DNA of 64,000 bases from Cryptomeria japonica (GCF_030272615.1 NW_026729196.1:85814-149813), one strand, 5' to 3'; counted from the stretch's first letter, positions 10,151-23,260 are shown. Numbers and translations are program-made. Notes: generated by a model not told the origin, from the sequence alone.

Positions 10151-12240
10151 GGAATGATATGAGTGGGGGAGAAATAGGAGCGGCTTAGGCAGGGGTGGAC
10201 TTTGATTGGAAGGCAATGGGACGAAGAAGTATTGAGTGGTGGACCTTCGATAAACTTGAGCTAATGGTGGGTGGGCTTATAGAAACAACTCGTCTTATAG
10301 ACGTATTAAACACTCTCCGCGCCCTGAGATTTCTAGCATCATTGGGGCTGGCGGGAAAAGGATGAACATGGGAAGTGTGCTGATCCATAGTACCGGCCCT
10401 CCCGACTGGATGTGCAGAACGAACCTGTGGGCTATCATAAGGAATGAGCATGGTCCAATTCCCATCTATCCACTGAAGGCTTTGATTCATTCCGGCCTTT
10501 CCGCGGGTGGGATAAAAGAAGTTGGCAGCAAGGTGGAATTTGTATCCTTCATTCACTTTTATTGGAAATGCCTTGGTTTGGGAAAAAGGTAGGTGAGGGG
10601 TATGGACATCCAGTAGCCAGAGTTGCTGCGCTATCCACCGCAATGGAAGTGGTATGACGGAGCAAAAAAGCCCCGCTATAAATCATCCGGCCGGGAATCA
10701 TCCTTTCACTTATTCCGCCGTGACTTCCAAGCCTCATAGATCTACGAAATGGTGGTAGTAAAGACACTTGGATCTGCTATCTATGGTTCCAAACATCAGA
10801 CTTATTAAGTGCGGGAGGTATTTAATTAATAAGGGGTTCGTTCAGTTGGGAGAAATAAGTGTTGTAGCTATCTCACAAGCCTATGATCGCAATCAAAGGA
10901 ATTCTCAAAATGATATTTCTTCGATGAGCCAAGTGGCGGGTTCCCCAAGGCCCGCGCTATGCCACCAGATACCAACCCCACGCAGAGGCGCCATTCACCC
11001 GCACCCCCCCCCTTACTTAATAAAAAAAGGTAAAATGGAACGGAGGAATTGGGCTAAAGAAACTTGCCCGCCTGGGGTCCTCGATCCCAGTATCGGTGGT
11101 CCCGAAAAACAGAATGTCCACGCGCAATGAATAACAGCTCATCGATCCGAAAGTCAAGTGCGGAGGGGTCAAGGATATGCTGTCACTTCCCTATTCCAAC
11201 CGGAGTCCAGGCGAGGTGTATGACACGATATCTCGGGGGTTGTTCGCATTGGAATAGTGGCATACAGCAAGCTCTCTCCGAACCAAACTACTTTTTTTTC
11301 AGAAAAGACTCCTGCAGGCGGGAATCAGGTCCACTCATATCGGTTGGTAATTCGGGTTTTTCCATTCACACGCAGTTCAATTGAAACTATATTCTTATTG
11401 CTATTTACGGCCTTCATAATAAGAATCCCCAATAGATCAGATATTGGTTTTAGTCCTTCCCCATAGTCCTCCCTTTCACCAGCTCCCCGCCCACTCCATT
11501 CGGTCGACTTGCCCCCATTGCGCTCAGGCCTAGCAGGGAGATCGGGCAGACGCGTGTCCCACTGCCCCCATTCCCATCTGCTCGACACATGTCCTATCAC
11601 CTTCCCCTTATAGAATAATGACAGGCCGGAGCAGCTACCGAACTTGCAAATGTTGATGCTTACTATTGAAAAGTGAAAGGTCATGCCCCACTTGATCTCC
11701 GTCTTTCGGAACACGGGCGAGCAAACGCTGGCTCTTACACACATCAACTCATTTCTTTCTGGATCGGACGTATTTATTGAAACAAGCTCGACCTACGCCT
11801 CCTTCTCCCGATCCAAAACCACTGAAATCTCTCTTGATTCAAGGTCGATCGATCCGCGTTTCTATGACCGCACTAATACCTTGTTTGTTGCGAATTCTAT
11901 AGTGCCAGGGAAAGGTGTCTAGGGAGATGGTTTAACGATACGATTTCAGCGCTATCTATTGGCCCAGATGGAGAAGTGAGGAAGTGGACCCGAATGAGTT
12001 GGATCTCAGTCCCTCGTCAAGTCCGGCTACAGAGTTGTTGGGTTACCCCGAGAAAGACGTTCCCATGGATCCCTATTCCAATAGAGACGTTGGAAAGTGG
12101 GACTGAGATGAGGACCGCGTCCTCCAGGCGAGTTCGGATGCTTACAAAATCATTGATTCAAGTCATGTTTTCCAAGTGCCAAGCTTCACATCGGTTAGAA
12201 GATTGGCTTCGCTCGCCCTCTTATTATATAGGCTAAACAA
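10151..12240. other. Unassigned region with several open frames
   Basis: Frames of 120-152 codons occur on both strands (minus 10185-10643, plus 10768-11130, minus 11325-11747). None shows a recognisable mitochondrial protein, even allowing for C-to-U editing, and the frames overlap one another. It could be intron or old spacer. I found no convincing group II domain V. Confidence 0.35.
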
Positions 12241-13045
12241 TGAGCAATTAGAAGAATGCTTCCCTCGATGGTCAATCAATGGATCGAGAAAGACCAACCA
12301 ATCTCAATTGCGAGCGCAAGAAGGACCAACCTTGAAGCAGCTTCCACCTCCTCTCCCCTGCATTCGACCTTCACCACCAACCCACTTTGAAAGCCGGATC
12401 GATCAATTATCAAGGAGAGAGCATTTATGCACTCGACTTAGAAGTGTTATTACATATGTAATAACACTCGCAATTCATTAAAGGGTAAAAAGGAAGATGG
12501 CATTTATGCACTCGACGTAGGGAGAGGGAGAGCGCTCAATCTCACATGGTCATTTATTCCACCCTCCGTGAGTTGAGGGAGAGGGGAACCAGATCGAACC
12601 TGGCAACCCACTAATGGAATAGAAGGTCACTTGCCGAAATACATACGAGAGATAGATTAGATGCTTGCACTCTCCCCTCCTACTCTGGAACGATTCAAGG
12701 TCGAGTCTGTTATATACGTGAAAAGAACTTTCCGGGATCGACTCTCAATCGAGTTATAGATTTCGGTCGAGTGCTTGCTCTCTCCCAACAAGTCGAAGGT
12801 CGAGTCAGATCGAGTCTATTAGTTCACGTATTACTCCAAGACCCGATAGAAGAGTTGGGGAGAGCGGGGAGAGGCTCCACGGTAAAAGGATATTTGAGTG
12901 GTTCACTTCTCCGGGTGATCTCAATGTCGAGTGATGGAGGTCCGGGTGTTGGGAAGAATTTGTATCGGCTGGAAGAAGGCGCTCAATCAATCTATTTGTT
13001 GGTTCAACCAGCTATTATCCCACGGGGAAGCATCAGTAAATCACT
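12241..13045. other. Spacer with repeated GCACTCGAC / GGTCGAGT phrases
   Basis: The phrase GCATTTATGCACTCGAC occurs at 12421 and 12500. Related GGTCGAGTC and TGCTTGCTCTCTCCC phrases occur at 12665-12830. The region looks like diverged internal duplications. No gene is supported. Confidence 0.4.
12443..12468. repeat. Perfect 26-bp palindrome
   Basis: The half-site AGTGTTATTACAT is followed immediately by its exact reverse complement, centred at 12455/12456. A shorter palindrome sharing the same core, ATTACATATGTAAT, lies at 14195-14208. It could extrude a cruciform or mark an old recombination junction. No function is shown. Confidence 0.85.
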
Positions 13046-13107
13046 AACCTTCATTTAATTAAGATGAGGGGTTTCCGTAACCTTCATTTCATGAAGATGA
13101 TGGTTTG
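13046..13107 (-). repeat. Inverted copies of the 631-691 element
   Basis: The reverse complements of 13046-13075 and 13079-13107 match the units at 631-659 and 664-691. The second keeps the CATCTTCATGAAATGAAGGT core exactly, and the first has TTAATTAA in place of TTCATGAA. Confidence 0.65.
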
Positions 13108-13315
13108 TTTCCTCGTGAAACTTTTTCATGAAATGAATAATGGCCTGTGCTTGCCAGTAATGCAGATTCAACTACAGTGTAGGCTGGGTGAGTCGAGCAA
13201 GCAGTCGAGTCCTGTCGTTTTTCAACGCCAATCTATAGAGTCAAAATTTTGGTTGTTGGTCCAATCATCAAAGTTTCCCTCCCCGCTGGATAGTGGGCCG
13301 AATTACTCTGACCCT

Positions 13316-13340
13316 TTATATATATATATATATATATATG
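13316..13340. repeat. (TA)n microsatellite
   Basis: An uninterrupted run of about eleven TA dinucleotides. Confidence 0.9.
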
Positions 13341-13938
13341 TGGGGTGATCTGGAGCAGCTCGATGCAGATAGTTTAGCATTTTATGACTGCTGACTATAG
13401 GCGAGAAAGGGTTCATCTCTCCCAGTATTCATCCACTCGAGGGAAAGGTGGTTTTTCAATCACCATCTATGTCTCAATCCCCCTACTCTTATAATAAGGA
13501 AACCCCCATCTCCCGCTTCCTGCTTTTCGTTGGCAATCCACTTCACTCGACTTAAATAATCGAAATGGGGATTCATTTATTAATAACGGAAAGCCTCTGC
13601 TGCTTAAAACGACTATGAAAAAGGCATCACATTCATTGATATGAACTAGATAACCCCTACTCCTATATCTGGCGGACTGACTAATTAGCGACGGGGCCCA
13701 AAGAACAACAAAAACCCAAATCAAGTGGAAGGAAGGATGGAAGGAAGGAAAGGAAAGGGACTAGAAATCTTTGGAGGTTTTGGACTAGAAATGCAGCAGG
13801 GGAAAGGGACTAGAAATGCAGGTTTGGTTTGGGACTAATTTGATTGATGACTGATCTTGCAAAACAAGAAGATTGATGACTGATCGATCTTGCCTCAAAA
13901 CCTGCCCTAGCCCCTAAACCGGATACCGAAACACCACT
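13341..13938. other. Spacer with short GGGACTAGAAATGCAG repeats
   Basis: The phrase GGACTAGAAAT is repeated at about 13758, 13782 and 13809, and GATTGATGACTGATC is doubled at 13842 and 13870. No gene is seen. Confidence 0.45.
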
Positions 13939-13951
13939 CATGTTACGTATA

Positions 13952-14001
13952 AGATTAGTGAGGTATCACCGGAAGTATGGGTTCGAATCCCATGTAATCT
14001 C
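13952..14001 (+). ncRNA. tRNA-like acceptor plus T-arm element (t-element candidate)
   Basis: A canonical T arm, ATGGG-TTCGAAT-CCCAT, occupies 13977-13993. It is followed by GTAATCT and a discriminator C. AGATTAG at 13952-13958 pairs with GTAATCT at six of seven positions, forming an acceptor stem. Only 18 nt separate the two halves, too few for D and anticodon arms, although GGT-ATC-ACC could make a tiny hairpin. It is therefore not a working tRNA. It is either a deletion relic or a t-element, the tRNA-like structures that guide RNase P and RNase Z processing of plant mitochondrial transcripts. A partial copy of the CATGTTACGTATA dispersed module lies directly upstream (13939-13951). Confidence 0.5.
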
Positions 14002-14008
14002 AATAGGC

Positions 14009-14559
14009 TCTCCAGAGCGCCGAAAGTAGAAATCGGTACGGATTGAGGGAATAAAATAGTAGTATCCTTCAAGGTCAACTATCTTACCCTTAAGTGCTTT
14101 TTCCCCTTCCTTATCTCACAGATATGAGATCAGTTTCTCTCACTGTGTTCAGAGTTGGCTTTTCTGGGAAAGTCAATCCTTCGACAATGCTGCTATTACA
14201 TATGTAATTACGCCTTAGGTTCGAATCATCGATCGTACCCTAATAGAAAAATATCGTCGATAGATCATTCTATATGTAATTATGCTTGCCTTAAAAGAGC
14301 GGGTTAGAGCGGGAATAAATCAATGGATTCAGTGACCCCATTTCCCCTCACACATTGAATCGCATTTAATCAGATACGAAAACATGTGATTCTGTTGGCT
14401 CAGCATAAGGAGATGCAGCTATAGATTATGCAGTATAGTAAGATAGCCCACTATGGTAGGACCCGCTAGGGTAGGACACACTAGGTTAGAGCCCACTATG
14501 GTATAGAAAGAGGGGTAGAACCTATGGAAGAGCCCACCCCTATATGAAGAGAGCCTAGG
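14009..14559. other. Unassigned spacer
   Basis: No gene seen. It contains the palindrome at 14195-14208 and short phrases such as GTAGGAC and GCCCACTA repeated at 14440-14580. Confidence 0.4.
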
Positions 14560-16480
14560 TAGAGAGCCCACCCACCACTAGCAAAGGCGGTTGATCACCC
14601 ATCATCAGAAGCGAAGGCAAGGGCATCAGAGCCTATTGAATGAATAACCAAAACCAATTGACCGAGTCGATCCACCCGTAGCATATGTAGCATATATAGA
14701 TTCGGAGCAAGTAGTTTAAGGTACAGATCCTGTCCCAGCTTCCCTTCGCTTGGTCCCTTATGTCAAAACCGTATATGCTCATTTAGCAGCGGGTTATCCT
14801 GTTGTTTAAGCAGTTGATTCTTATGATTATGCAGGTTATCCAGTGAAAGCAGCAGCACCTATTGGGCCAGCGCCAGTGAAAGAAGCACTACCTGCAGCAG
14901 GGTAAGCATATAAGCATATCCATAAGCAAGGGCAGGTGCATATCCATAAGCAAAGGCAGGTGCAGCAGTAGATCCAGTAGCAGGACCATACCCTACAGAA
15001 CCAGATCCATCCGGACCAGAACCCACACAAGTACAGGTGGAGGTAGAACAAGTAGAAGCAATAGTGCCCATTGAACCAGCTAGCTACCTTGATCCAGCAA
15101 CAGCAACAGTCAAACCAGTAGAAGCACCAATAGCATAAGTACCCATACCACCAGTACGAGTAGCAGCTCCAGGTCCAGATCCAGTCCCTAAGCTAGTAGA
15201 CTAGGAACCAGGACCATATCCAGTTGATCCAACACGAATAGCTGCTTCAACTACTGGATATGCTTATGGTGCTGCTCCTGCTTCTTATGCTTCTGGATTT
15301 GTATCTGTATCTGGAACAGGATATGCTGCTACTGGAGCTACTAGTGCTCCTGGATATGGATAATCGACTTAACCACCCATCTGCTTACTCAGTTGCTGGA
15401 TATGTTCTTGGATAAGCTGCCCATAGAATTTGAAGGGGCAACTGAATCCCATATAGATAGAGGGGCTTAACTAATTGCTTAATAAACAGGATCAACCACT
15501 ACAACTATTGGTGCTTCACCGACGGCTGCTTCATCGACTGGATCGACTGAGTAAACTGAATAATATACATATACGCCGCTTGGATGCTGCTGATGGTTCA
15601 AGGTAAACCACTGGTAGTGCTGCTTCAAGCTCTCGATATGGTCCAGATTTCTTCAACGTATGCTTAAATATGTGCTATAGCTGGTGCTGCTACTCGTGTT
15701 TATGGTATGGGTATGAGTCAATAGCTGCTACTATTAATGCCTACGCCTTCGCCCCGTATACTCCTGCTTGGTTTGGTGCTGGGTCTCGATCTTATATATC
15801 CGTACCTGGAACTGCTGTTTATGCTGGATCCTTTTAGAATAGTAGGGCTGAATCGACTGGTTCAACTGCGACTTATGATTCGGATCAACAGAAGCAACAG
15901 CCTAATCTTAAACCTATACTACTGGGGTTATATCTCTAACTGGAAGGGATGCTGGTCAAGAGATGGATGGTGGTGCTGAAACGACTGAAGCAACAGAAAC
16001 AACTGTCTCTCTTGGCTCTGCTCTAGCTGCCTCCCGTGCTTCTCTAGCTACTACCTTTGCTTCTCCTACGACTGGTGCTGCTTACCTTGCTCCAGCTACC
16101 TTTGCCTCTCCTACCTTTGTCTCTGCTTCTGGGACCGGGTAACTAGCACCTGGCTCTGCTCTTGCCTGTGCCTCTGTGTCCTATAATGCCTATGCTGGTG
16201 GATCTGGATCTTGACCTGGTGGTGGGTAGTGGTGGGTGCTACTAATCAACAGCATAATCTACTGAACCAACAACTGCTTCATCGACAGCAAAAGAAACAA
16301 CTGACTCTGCTTGATTTGGAAGGAATGCTAAGCGAGGTACTGGATAAGCTGGATGAGCTGGATATACTGCTGGTGTTGGATCACGCTCACGAAGGTCGGG
16401 CTCTTCCTCCCGGGTCAGAATCTAGCTCACGAACAGGCTATGCAATAAGCTCTGTCTTTGGTCCTTCCACCCTGCCTTTC
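14560..16480. repeat. Low-complexity tract, GGATATGCTTATGGTGCTGC family
   Basis: The first half (to about 15230) reads as CCAGTAGCAGG-type words and the second half as their complement (GCTACTGG, GGATATG, CTGGATCTG). The orientation therefore flips inside the tract. In one + frame at 15245-15360 it translates without stops as a Gly/Ala/Tyr-rich peptide, TGYAYGAAPASYASG and onward. On the minus strand at 14836-15071 it gives similar GYA/PALAYGYAY peptides. It may descend from a repetitive protein or be a pure nucleotide repeat. An isolated early copy of the 19-nt hairpin module lies at 15829-15848. Confidence 0.55.
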
Positions 16481-19286
16481 TATTGGTATTAGCCGCCCAG
16501 GTATTTGATATGCCCAGGAAAGAAAGAAGTGGCCAAGGAAAGAAAGAAGAGCTAGCTCAGGTAAGGTAAGACCAGGACCAGCAGAGTAGGGCCTTCTTCA
16601 TTAGCTCCGGGTCTCGCCTACCCTTCTGGCTGGTAGTGGGCGCCCACCAGCTGGAATTGGCTTTTGGCAACCAGAGTTTTTTTTTGCTAATAAGGAAGGA
16701 GGAGAGATCTATCCTTCCTTCTCAACACCATTTCAAAACCTAACGGGTCCTCCTGCCTGTCTAGAGCAGCCATTGCTTGTCACTACTGGGTGGGAGTTGA
16801 CCCAACAAGTAAGCCCAAACTGCCCCATACCAGCTTACTCGAACCAGTGAGGGAGGAAGGTGAGGGGCATCCTCACTAGCCACTTGTGGTCATACCGCAC
16901 CTCGTGCGTGTTGCTATTTGGCTTGTTCCTCTACGTGCGTTAAACGAACATAAAAAGGCAGGTATTGACTGTGACCCAACTATGACGAGGTATACGGATA
17001 CGGGTTCATGCCGGCAAAAGGCAGGGATCGATCGGAGAGTAGTTACGTGAAGAGGAAATAGGCCAGTGACTGACCAAAGCCAAAGGCAGGGATTACATGG
17101 TGCCCAACGAATGTGAGGGATTAACCGAACCGGATAAGTGGACGAACGAATAGAGGTATCCTTGTGTTACCGAACGAAGTGCGGTATATTAAGCATAGCA
17201 CTGGTTGGGAAAGAGATGCTCCCCTTCCGAATCATAGGTAGGAGGTAGGGGTACATTTACTAGTCCAGAGATAAGTACAGGGGCGGGTACAGTGAGCGCT
17301 ACCTAGGAACTCCAGGCAGGAAAAAAAAGTATCATGTGCGGGGGTTCAATTGAGCCGCCTGCCCCCCCCACGACGCAATTGACCTATTATAAGCTCCGGT
17401 CTCAGAAAACCCCTTTCGGTCAAGCGAGAATTGTCGGCCTTATCCTTCAAAAAACCACCCTTATTATTATTGATTCTTCCTTATTTCGTCGTGCTTGCGC
17501 GCGCGGGGAACTCTATTTAAGCCAACTAACCAATTAGCCTCCGCTCGTGGGTGGGGCGGAATCACTCAATTCCTACGCCTCCCTCGTTGAAAAGTAAGTC
17601 AGGTTTCCTTGTTCCGATTCAATCTAATCTATTAGAATAATAATAAGCAGAGTTTTCCCTTTATTGCTTGCTTGTCTATGGGCGGGTGAAATGATGGTTT
17701 TCGGACCCAGTATGGGGAATGACGGACACATGCTCGAATTCGGTTAGACCGAAGAAGCATAGAATTGGATCATGGATGGAGTCTAATCAAATAAAAATAC
17801 GAGTACCGTTTCATAAAGCAAGAGTTTGGGCTTCACAACCCGTCTACTGCGTTTTAGGTGTAAACCCGTCGTTCAACTTCACGTTCCACTTGTTGCTGCT
17901 GGCCCGAATGAGTGATAGGCCCCTCTCCCACCCAACTCCAAAAGCAATTTTGTGCTTCTTGGGTCAAAATCTCTGCTATATTAGATTGATTAGATATAGT
18001 AGAGTAGAGTGGAGTAGAGCTCCGGACCCAGTTCTGTTCTTAGTGTGGGTGTGGTGTTGAGCACCCAATCAGTTTGAATCCTAAACACCCCGTTCGGCCC
18101 AAGTAACCTAATCGGAAAGCGGCCCCAAGTCTCTTAATTGACGAATGAATGGGAGGCCTTGCTATGCCTGCTATTTTTCACCCGGCCCCCCCTATTCCAC
18201 CATCAAGTAAAGCGAGATACCGCCATCAAGTAAACGAGATACCACAAGCCAAGCGAGATGGGATTCATCCTTCGAGTTCGATAATAAGTCTAGATAGAAA
18301 GCATCCCTTTGAAACAAACTATTACTTTATTGGTCGGTTGGCATGGGTAGGAAAAAAAAAGAGTTGGCAATATAGTTTGTGGAAAGAACTTAGAAACACT
18401 TGAGGGTATCCGATAGCGGCTTAATTTATTGATATTTCTGGTATTTCTCCACTTAGCATACAGATTGGGGCATATCGGCTACTGGAAAGGAGAGGGATAC
18501 ATAAACAAAGATACAGATAGGGATAAGGTAGATACTTCCCACTGCACATTACAGGCTGAGGGGCATTCCACGGGCAAACCCGAACCGGGGGCCTTCAACG
18601 GAATTAAGGCATTCTCTATCCTAGAATCTAGCCATATGCTGAGGTAACAGGTAACTTAATCATAGATAAAGAGGACGGGAAACGGTATCACGGTCTCTGG
18701 TAGACGGTATCACGGTATCTAACCATCTTGGCTACTGGAATTATGGATTTGCGCATTCTCGGCTCTATTGGGCAGGGGCTATCTGGCTCCACATTTATCA
18801 ATATTTCTGGGATTTATGGCTATTCTATCTATCTGAGTGTTAGTGTGAGTGTTTGTGACTGAATCAGAGGAGAAGACCGCTTGGTACAGATTGGTATTGT
18901 TGGTATTTAAGTCGGTAGGATAACTTCTATTTAATATGATATTTCGACAAATTGATTTCATATAAAGCGATTGAACTCTCCCTGGCTTCTCCATGCTAGT
19001 GATGGGCGTTTCGGGGGGTGGGTATTCTCTTCTCTTTGATTTGATTCTATTCATTTCAATATATGATCGATCGTATCAGATCGATGTCGCAGTTCCTAGT
19101 AGGCGTAAAGCAAGAATGTGACTCAATTCGGATCGGCAAGATGTGTTGAATCGAAAACTATCCCACGCCACGGGGGCTTGCCACCCAAGCTGTAGGGCCC
19201 GACACAGCCGATGGCCAGCCATCATATACGATGCATCGTCGCCGGTGGGCAACTTCTTTCTTATTTATCGAATCAATTGAATCTTA
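16481..19286. other. Unassigned spacer
   Basis: Open frames up to 113 codons (17719-18060) show no recognisable family. No tRNA, rRNA segment or intron domain could be identified. A small doublet, ACGGTATCACGGT, lies at 18680-18720. Confidence 0.35.
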
Positions 19287-19360
19287 GGGCATGTTACGTA
19301 TAGAATCCACCTTGCCATTCCCACTCCGGCGGGCGTTGAACGCCATAGAATAGTAGGGGC
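19287..19360. repeat. First dense pair of dispersed modules (types 2 and 1)
   Basis: A type-2 module (GGGCATGTTACGTATAGAAT core) lies at 19287-19308. A type-1 hairpin module, GCCATAGAATAGTAGGGGC, lies at 19342-19360. This is about where the mosaic that fills the next 36 kb begins. Confidence 0.8.
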
Positions 19361-22329
19361 CCGGCCCCCCAACAACCGTTTGAGTGCTCCTAGTGAGCCT
19401 CCGTACCATCGAAGAGACCCAATCCCCTCGAGTTGCCTTCGGCAGTTATGGTGATGGAAAAGACTCATCAGTGCCGGAACAGACAAATGGAAGTGATTCT
19501 ACTGGATATGGGGTTTCTCGCTATCATTCCAACGCAATTCCAATATTAGCTAGCGACTTTCTCGTCGGGGAAATAAAGGGACTTCATTCAGGCGCTCAGC
19601 TGACTCCAGGAGGTCAAGGGAATTTCTACCGAATCATTCATTTGTGCCCGCGCCCCCCCGGGCGCATTTCTCATGCCTTCTTACCCTTTCTGTATGTCTT
19701 CTTTCCCCCCTGCCGGAAGAAAGATAGGTACCAGAGATGCTTCCCCTGCCCCGGATTGATAACGGCTTTATTGGGCCCGCTATCGATTGATGAACTATAG
19801 TTGCTAGGCTTTTATGCGACAGTTATATAGGTAGGGGGCCCGGGCCTTGGAAGATATGCGACCTTTCGCCCCGGGCCTCGGAAGATGGCCTTGTTGTGAT
19901 AAGAGGGCGATACGGCCTTGTGATAAGATGGCCTTGTAAGATGGCGCCCTACCTCTGCCTATCTATAGTAGGGGGCGGGCAAGAGAGATTGAGAACTCAG
20001 ATTCAGATTTGGACCTACTCCCTACGCTCGGAGGGCTGGGCTTGGCTTCATGGTTGGGCCCAATCGTTGTTTTCGGGGTTCGGGGCTATTCGGATAGTGC
20101 CGGATGACTCCATTCGGCGGTTCGTTAGTTAGAAGATGAACCGGGAAGGAACCGGAAACCGATTATCAGGAAAGGAGAGCCGCCAAAACTAGAGTAGCTT
20201 CCCCCCCCACCCCGGGATGACCGCAAAGTTGATGACCGCAAAGGACTATACTAGCGGGGCACCCACAGGGAGAAAGAAATAGAGATAGAGATGCGCTCGA
20301 TGGCTTTTAGCTTAGGCACTCGGTTGGTTAAAGAGCCACTAAACCAACTCGACCGGGGTGGGTGGGAGGAGATAGGCCGGAGAAGATTGAAACCATCGAT
20401 CGACCCCTATCCACCCGTGGGGGCGGGCATGCATCATTTATGCGACCGGCCTGTCTAGTTGGACCTTGTGAGAGGGCCGGCAGGCACTCTAGGCAGCTGG
20501 GCAGCAATTAACTAACTCTTGACAGGGGCCACAAGAGGAACCGAGCGAAGAATTGAAAGGCGGCCCTAGGGCTCGCTAGAATCCGGGGGCTCTCTTCCTC
20601 CCACCCCGGGCATGTTACGTATAGAATCGAGCCTTTAGAATAGTAGGGCGTATAGTCGGTGCTCGCATAACAAGGGGATCTTGACGTGATTTTATGGGGT
20701 TCAACTCGGCCGAAACCTTGACTGGAATGCCGGAGTCCGCGTAGGGGCCGATCAACACAGTGTCAAGCTGGAAACTATCCCAAATGCAGGGTGGGAACGT
20801 CAGGAAGATAGCCGTTGGGAGTGATGGAGGCCCTACCCACACCACCCCAGCAGACGCCAGAGGGATCAGGGCAAGGACCTGCACCCCAACCTCACTTTAG
20901 AACCTACAGGCTCTTCATTTGGGGGCAAGTTTTGTCCTCCATCCTCCCCTGGGTTGGGATGGGCAATACCCCACAATTAATATAGATGGGTGGATGCCCG
21001 TTCGGCGGAACCAACCAGACCTAACGTTGGGCATGCAGACCCTACTCAAGCAATCCCTAGATGACGCTCGCCTCGGGGACTAGCCCCTCTCTTCATCCAC
21101 AGAGGGTTGAAGTGCCGCTTAGTACACTATGGACGGAACGACAACGCCACCTACCGGAGACTCTGCGATGGCCTCTGTGCCACCACAGGTTCTTGTTTAG
21201 AACTCTCTCTATATACAGCAATGAATGCTTCCTAGCTCGAGCACAGCTCCTCCCTGATTGTCTCACCTCTCAGGGAACAGATGAGGTCCCGGGGTGGTCA
21301 GCATCATCTCAGCGTCAGTAATCCGCCAGGAAACGGTACACGATACCGGAGACTTTTTATGGAAGCTAGCCGTAGTAGCTCCTCCCTGCTCGGGATTATC
21401 ACCAGCAGAAAGCGCAATCCTCTCTGCTCAACCGAGGACTCACAAAGAGTTAGTTACGCTCTTTATGCAGTTAGTTAAGAGCAGACAGTACTGCCCGCCC
21501 ATAAACATTTTTCCGACGGTAATAACACAGAGCTGCAGAGGCAGCTGAGTATTCCAGATCACTCCGGCTCATTCCAATTAATCGGGATGGGTGGGAGATA
21601 TAGCAGGGTGGGAATTCTAGCTGCTGCTTTTAAGCTATTCCCGATCGACGTTTCGTGGTCCCGAGTTGGTGATGCAGCTATCGTTTCACATCTATAGGTA
21701 ATATCCCTACCCCATATTCATCATTAATGGACTCCACCAATGATTAATGGCCTACTGCGTCGGTAAGGACCCTTGCCTCACCGCCCCGGCACGTTCGGGC
21801 CCCTCCCCCTGCCATTAATCAGCCTGCTAGAATAAGGAGGAGGGTCCCGGGGCTGAGGCCCACTAACTATTATAACCCATCCCACCCGCCTGTGTTCGTT
21901 CGAGCCACACGCTCCGTGCCCTGCCTGTAACAATGCTAGAACAAAGAGTGGTCCGGAAGGCGCTACGAGAATCGATCGTATAGTGATATGTGCCGCCCAC
22001 CTTGGCTTTATCGTGAAACCAGTCATTCCTTTTTGAACTGGATAACAACCAATGGAATAAGCTGCATCCTACGCGGGTATGTATTCTTGCCTCTGCCCCT
22101 GGTTATGACTTTGTCAATCGATCAACGGGCTTATGACTTTGTCAATCGATCAACGGGCTTTGCAACTAGAAGATCTTCAGCTACCTCTGCCCCTATATCG
22201 AGAGATGCGTGTTCTGCCCCTCTCACTGTAACTAAAAGGGGAGAAAGGGGTGGTGAGAATGCGTACGCTTTTGATCTCTATCTGCTTACGAAACCAAACT
22301 AAGGGAAGCTAGGACAGGAAGGGGTGCTT
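19361..22329. other. Spacer with scattered modules
   Basis: No gene is supported, and frames up to 138 codons (19384-19800) have no family signature. Contiguous type-2 and type-1 modules lie at 20608-20630 and 20631-20649. Confidence 0.4.
22103..22158. repeat. Perfect 2 x 28-bp tandem duplication
   Basis: A 28-bp unit beginning TTATGACTTTGTCAATCGAT is present twice without change at 22103-22130 and 22131-22158. Its perfection against decayed surroundings suggests a recent duplication. Confidence 0.9.
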
Positions 22330-23260
22330 GCGCTGGTGGGACTAAATCAATAGGTTCCGCGGGTGAATCTGTTCGATCTCTTACTGAATATGCAACTGAA
22401 ACGACTGAACCCGGGTCTGCGAGACTGGGGAAGCTGAAACAAGCTCAATTGACGCGGGATCTCAATAATGTACCTCCACCTCTATCTCTGTATCTTTATC
22501 TGCGGGAGGCCCCTACTATTCTAAGGGAGACTCCGCTACGGGATATAGATATGGATCTCTAATGAATGGATATGGAATTGCCGTAGCCTCTGCTTATACT
22601 TGCTATGTTGCTGGTTATCAAAATGGCATTGGTAGTGATGCTTACTCTAAAAATGGCCTACTATTCTAAAGGGGATCATTGACTAGTTTGGGGTAAGCTT
22701 GACTGGTCTACTGGCTTCGAATATGGATATAAAGCTGCTCGGTCAACTTAAACAAGTGCTACTGGTGCTTTAGGTAGATCAACTCGGTAAAATGCAACTA
22801 GAGGATCTGCTGTTTACTTTCCTGCTGCCCTTGTCCTTGCCTTTGCTTTTGGCTTTTATGTTGCTTTCACCCCCTACTATTCTAAAGGGCAACGGAATCC
22901 CGATATGGAACTGAACGAACCGGAACTCCAGCCTTTGCCAATGATGGTGGAACCAGGTAAATCGCTAATGGCTCCTACCTTAGCTTCTCTAACCTCTTAT
23001 ATTGCGGGGTCTATTGAGTTGTAAACATACCCCTTCCCTGCCTCTACTGGATCATTCACGGGTCCCAGATCAATTGGATTTGGAACGGGCTATGGCCTAA
23101 GGAAGATTCTCATGCTAGAGAGCGAGATCCCTACGGGCAGATGATCCGGTTGAAAAACCAGAAGCATCTCAGTAAGGAGCAGGGGAAGCAACATCAGGGA
23201 CGGAGGTAGGGGCATGCCCATTAAGAGACTCGGAAGGAGCCGGAGCCCCGTTTTAGATTT
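22330..23260. repeat. Low-complexity tract with embedded hairpin modules
   Basis: Words such as GGATATGGA, GAACTGAAC, GCTTATACTTGC and TTTGCCTTTGC recur, as in the other low-complexity tracts. Type-1 modules sit inside it near 22510, 22650 and 22872, which suggests they arrived after the tract formed. Confidence 0.5.

Noticed and set aside
10185-10643. 152-codon minus-strand frame
   Set aside because: No similarity to any known plant mitochondrial protein even after allowing for editing, and the opposite strand is open too.
11325-11747. 140-codon minus-strand frame
   Set aside because: No family signature, and it overlaps plus-strand frames of similar length.
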